A stretch of 14,979 bases of DNA from Pseudomonadaceae bacterium (GTDB lineage: Bacteria; Pseudomonadota; Alphaproteobacteria; UBA2136; UBA6156). The stretch's first letter is position 1. Every line of letters starts with the position of its first letter. Shown here piece by piece: positions 13,925 to 14,979 of the stretch. Below the pieces are notes generated by a model. It was not told the origin of the DNA. It did no database searches and saw only the letters and a program-made list of their open reading frames with translations. Made by a program: the position numbers and the translations under genes. The stretch covers positions 1 to 14,979 of the forward strand of contig CANHVX010000012.1 of NCBI GenBank assembly GCA_947464215.1, written 5' to 3'.

Positions 13925-13979
13925 TTTTCTCTATTAATTTAGGGTTGTTTGGAGAGCCTACACGCGCTAGGACAGAGCC

Positions 13980-14555
13980 ATGGATGACGTTTTAACCATT
14001 CGCACCGAGAAAACCCCGAACCCCAATTCGTTGAAATACAACGTGGGGAAATTGCTTATTCCGGGAGGTTCGGCCAACTTCCCCACCCCGGAAAGTGCCG
14101 AAAAGCGCAGCCCGTTGGCGCGGCGCATTTTTGGTGTGGCGGGCGTAACGGGCGTGTTTATCGGCTCGGACTTCTTCACCGTGACACGCCAAGAAGGTGT
14201 GGCCTGGGGGGTTATCAATGACTATCTGGCGCCAGCGCTGGAGCAATTTTTTGAAAAAGGCGAGCCCGTGCTGCAAGGCCAAGCCCCCGCCGATGCCCCC
14301 ATGTTGGGCGATGTGGCAACTGACCCCGCGCTTGTTTCTAAAATACAACAGCTTCTGGATGAAAAGGTGCGGCCTGCGGTGGCACAAGATGGGGGGGATA
14401 TCCTCTATCGGGGGTTTGAAAATGGCACCGTCTTCCTGGAAATGCACGGGGCGTGCAGCAGCTGCCCGAGCAGCACCGCAACCCTGAAAGCCGGTGTGGA
14501 AACCATGCTGCGCCAGCACTTACCCGATGTGGTGCGCGAGGTTGTGGCGGTTTGA
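13980..14555 (+). CDS. Nfu-type Fe-S cluster carrier protein
   Basis: A carrier that accepts an iron-sulfur cluster and passes it to apoproteins. The 191-residue protein has the two domains of the Nfu family: an N-terminal Nfu_N domain (about 4-90) with TEKTPNPNSLKY at 9-20 and SPLARRIFGVAGVTGVFIGSDF at 44-65, and a C-terminal NifU-like domain (about 115-191) with VRPAVAQDGGDI at 130-141 and the cluster-binding GACSSCPSS (C159, C162). This is the mitochondrial NFU1 / alphaproteobacterial layout, not the gamma-proteobacterial NfuA, whose N-terminal domain is A-type. AGGACAGAG lies just before ATG 13980. A 55-nt AT-rich gap follows holC; a TTGTTT-N17-TAGGAC pair sits there, but it would give an almost leaderless message, so readthrough from holC is as likely. 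Confidence 0.93.
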   Translation: MDDVLTIRTEKTPNPNSLKYNVGKLLIPGGSANFPTPESAEKRSPLARRIFGVAGVTGVFIGSDFFTVTRQEGVAWGVINDYLAPALEQFFEKGEPVLQGQAPADAPMLGDVATDPALVSKIQQLLDEKVRPAVAQDGGDILYRGFENGTVFLEMHGACSSCPSSTATLKAGVETMLRQHLPDVVREVVAV

Positions 14556-14608
14556 TTTTTGATTTTGGGCGCGCGGTTGCGACGGGTTTAATTGTCATAT
14601 CATTATGT

Positions 14609-14636
14609 TGCAGTGCACGCCTATGGTGCGGTGCAC
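14609..14636. promoter_or_regulatory. Two direct copies of TGCRGTGCAC, a likely operator
   Basis: TGCAGTGCAC at 14609-14618 and TGCGGTGCAC at 14627-14636 differ at one base and repeat with an 18-nt step. Each holds an inverted TGC-N3-GCA core, and the second sits in GGTGC-GGT-GCACC. The pair lies 57 nt before the ATG of the last gene. Such symmetric, paired sites suggest a dimeric repressor. They recall the TGC/GCA sites of the alphaproteobacterial polyhydroxyalkanoate regulator PhaR, but that link is inference. Confidence 0.5.
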
Positions 14637-14692
14637 CTCTTGATTTGTGAAAAATGCATGCCACCATGGGGCCAATAAAGAAAGAACGCCCC

Positions 14693-14979
14693 ATGGCCAC
14701 CAGTTATAACAACCTTGTTCAGCGCAGCCTTGATTTGGCCGCGGGCACCCGCGTGTCTTTGGAGGCCTATGAAGCCGCCAATATCAACTTGGCGAAGCTG
14801 CAAGCGCTGGGCAAAGCCTATCGGCAAGGCTGGTTGCACAATGTGCTGCGGCGCATAACGCCCCTGACCATCAGCCAAACTGATGATTATGTGCTGATGG
14901 CGGACCTGTTTGTGGAAAATGCCGCCCAAGCCACCGAGATGCTCAATGCCATGAGCGCCGACCTTTCGGCCTTTGCCAC
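14693..14979 (+). CDS. Helical protein, N-terminal part, possibly phasin-like (runs off the window)
   Basis: The frame is open from ATG 14693 to the right edge, giving 95 complete codons (MATSYNNLVQRSLDLAAGTR onward). The product has no signal peptide and is strongly helical and Ala/Leu-rich (EAYEAANINLAKLQALGKAY, then ENAAQATEMLNAMSADLSAF). I do not recognise it with confidence. The amphipathic helical character and the upstream TGC-N3-GCA repeats would suit a phasin or other granule-associated protein, but this is only a hypothesis. In-frame ATGs at 14654 and 14666 could extend the start; none of the three has a strong ribosome binding site. The gene is separated from nfu by 137 nt holding the operator-like repeats and no clear terminator. 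Confidence 0.7.
   Translation, partial: MATSYNNLVQRSLDLAAGTRVSLEAYEAANINLAKLQALGKAYRQGWLHNVLRRITPLTISQTDDYVLMADLFVENAAQATEMLNAMSADLSAFA

Noticed and set aside
1..14979. CRISPR arrays, tRNA/rRNA genes, IS elements or att sites
   Set aside because: No regularly spaced repeats, cloverleaf-like folds, transposase-like proteins or flanking target duplications were seen by eye.

Overview
The window looks like chromosomal DNA of an alphaproteobacterium; I cannot place it below that rank. The main reasons are the lptF-lptG-lptD-surA-rsmA order on the minus strand, a divergent pepA-holC pair, a TolB-type C-terminus at the left edge, and moderately GC-rich coding DNA with strong shadow frames. No phage, IS element, CRISPR array, tRNA or rRNA was found.

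Layout, left to right. (1) Positions 3-104 are the end of a plus-strand gene, probably tolB, closed by a strong hairpin terminator. (2) Positions 105-2941 hold four plus-strand genes I cannot name: a secreted 178-residue protein with four cysteines, a 116-residue soluble protein, a 283-residue protein, and a three-helix membrane protein with a CCGIP motif, a Cys/His loop and a histidine-rich tail. The first three are followed by their own hairpins, so this looks like separate units rather than one operon. (3) Positions 2982-4253 encode an E. coli-type NADP-dependent isocitrate dehydrogenase. It ends in a strong two-way terminator shared with a convergent GNAT acetyltransferase (minus, 4454-4978).

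(4) Positions 5064-11697 form a minus-strand outer-membrane biogenesis operon: lptF and lptG (inner-membrane LPS extractor subunits), lptD (outer-membrane LPS translocon), surA (periplasmic chaperone that helps fold proteins such as LptD), and rsmA (16S rRNA dimethyltransferase), which overlaps the surA stop as TAATG. pdxA, often found between surA and rsmA, is absent. (5) A divergent spacer of about 91 bp separates this operon from plus-strand pepA (M17 leucyl aminopeptidase), holC (DNA polymerase III chi) and an Nfu-type Fe-S carrier. (6) At the right edge a partial helical protein starts after two copies of TGCRGTGCAC, which look like an operator.

Most of the window is ordinary housekeeping DNA. 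The points most worth a second look are the AT-hook-like C-terminal tail and the G11 tract of PepA, the paired TGCRGTGCAC repeats before the last gene, the metal-ligand-rich membrane protein, and two Shine-Dalgarno sequences that lie inside perfect palindromes. I found no convincing new multi-gene defence or mobile system.
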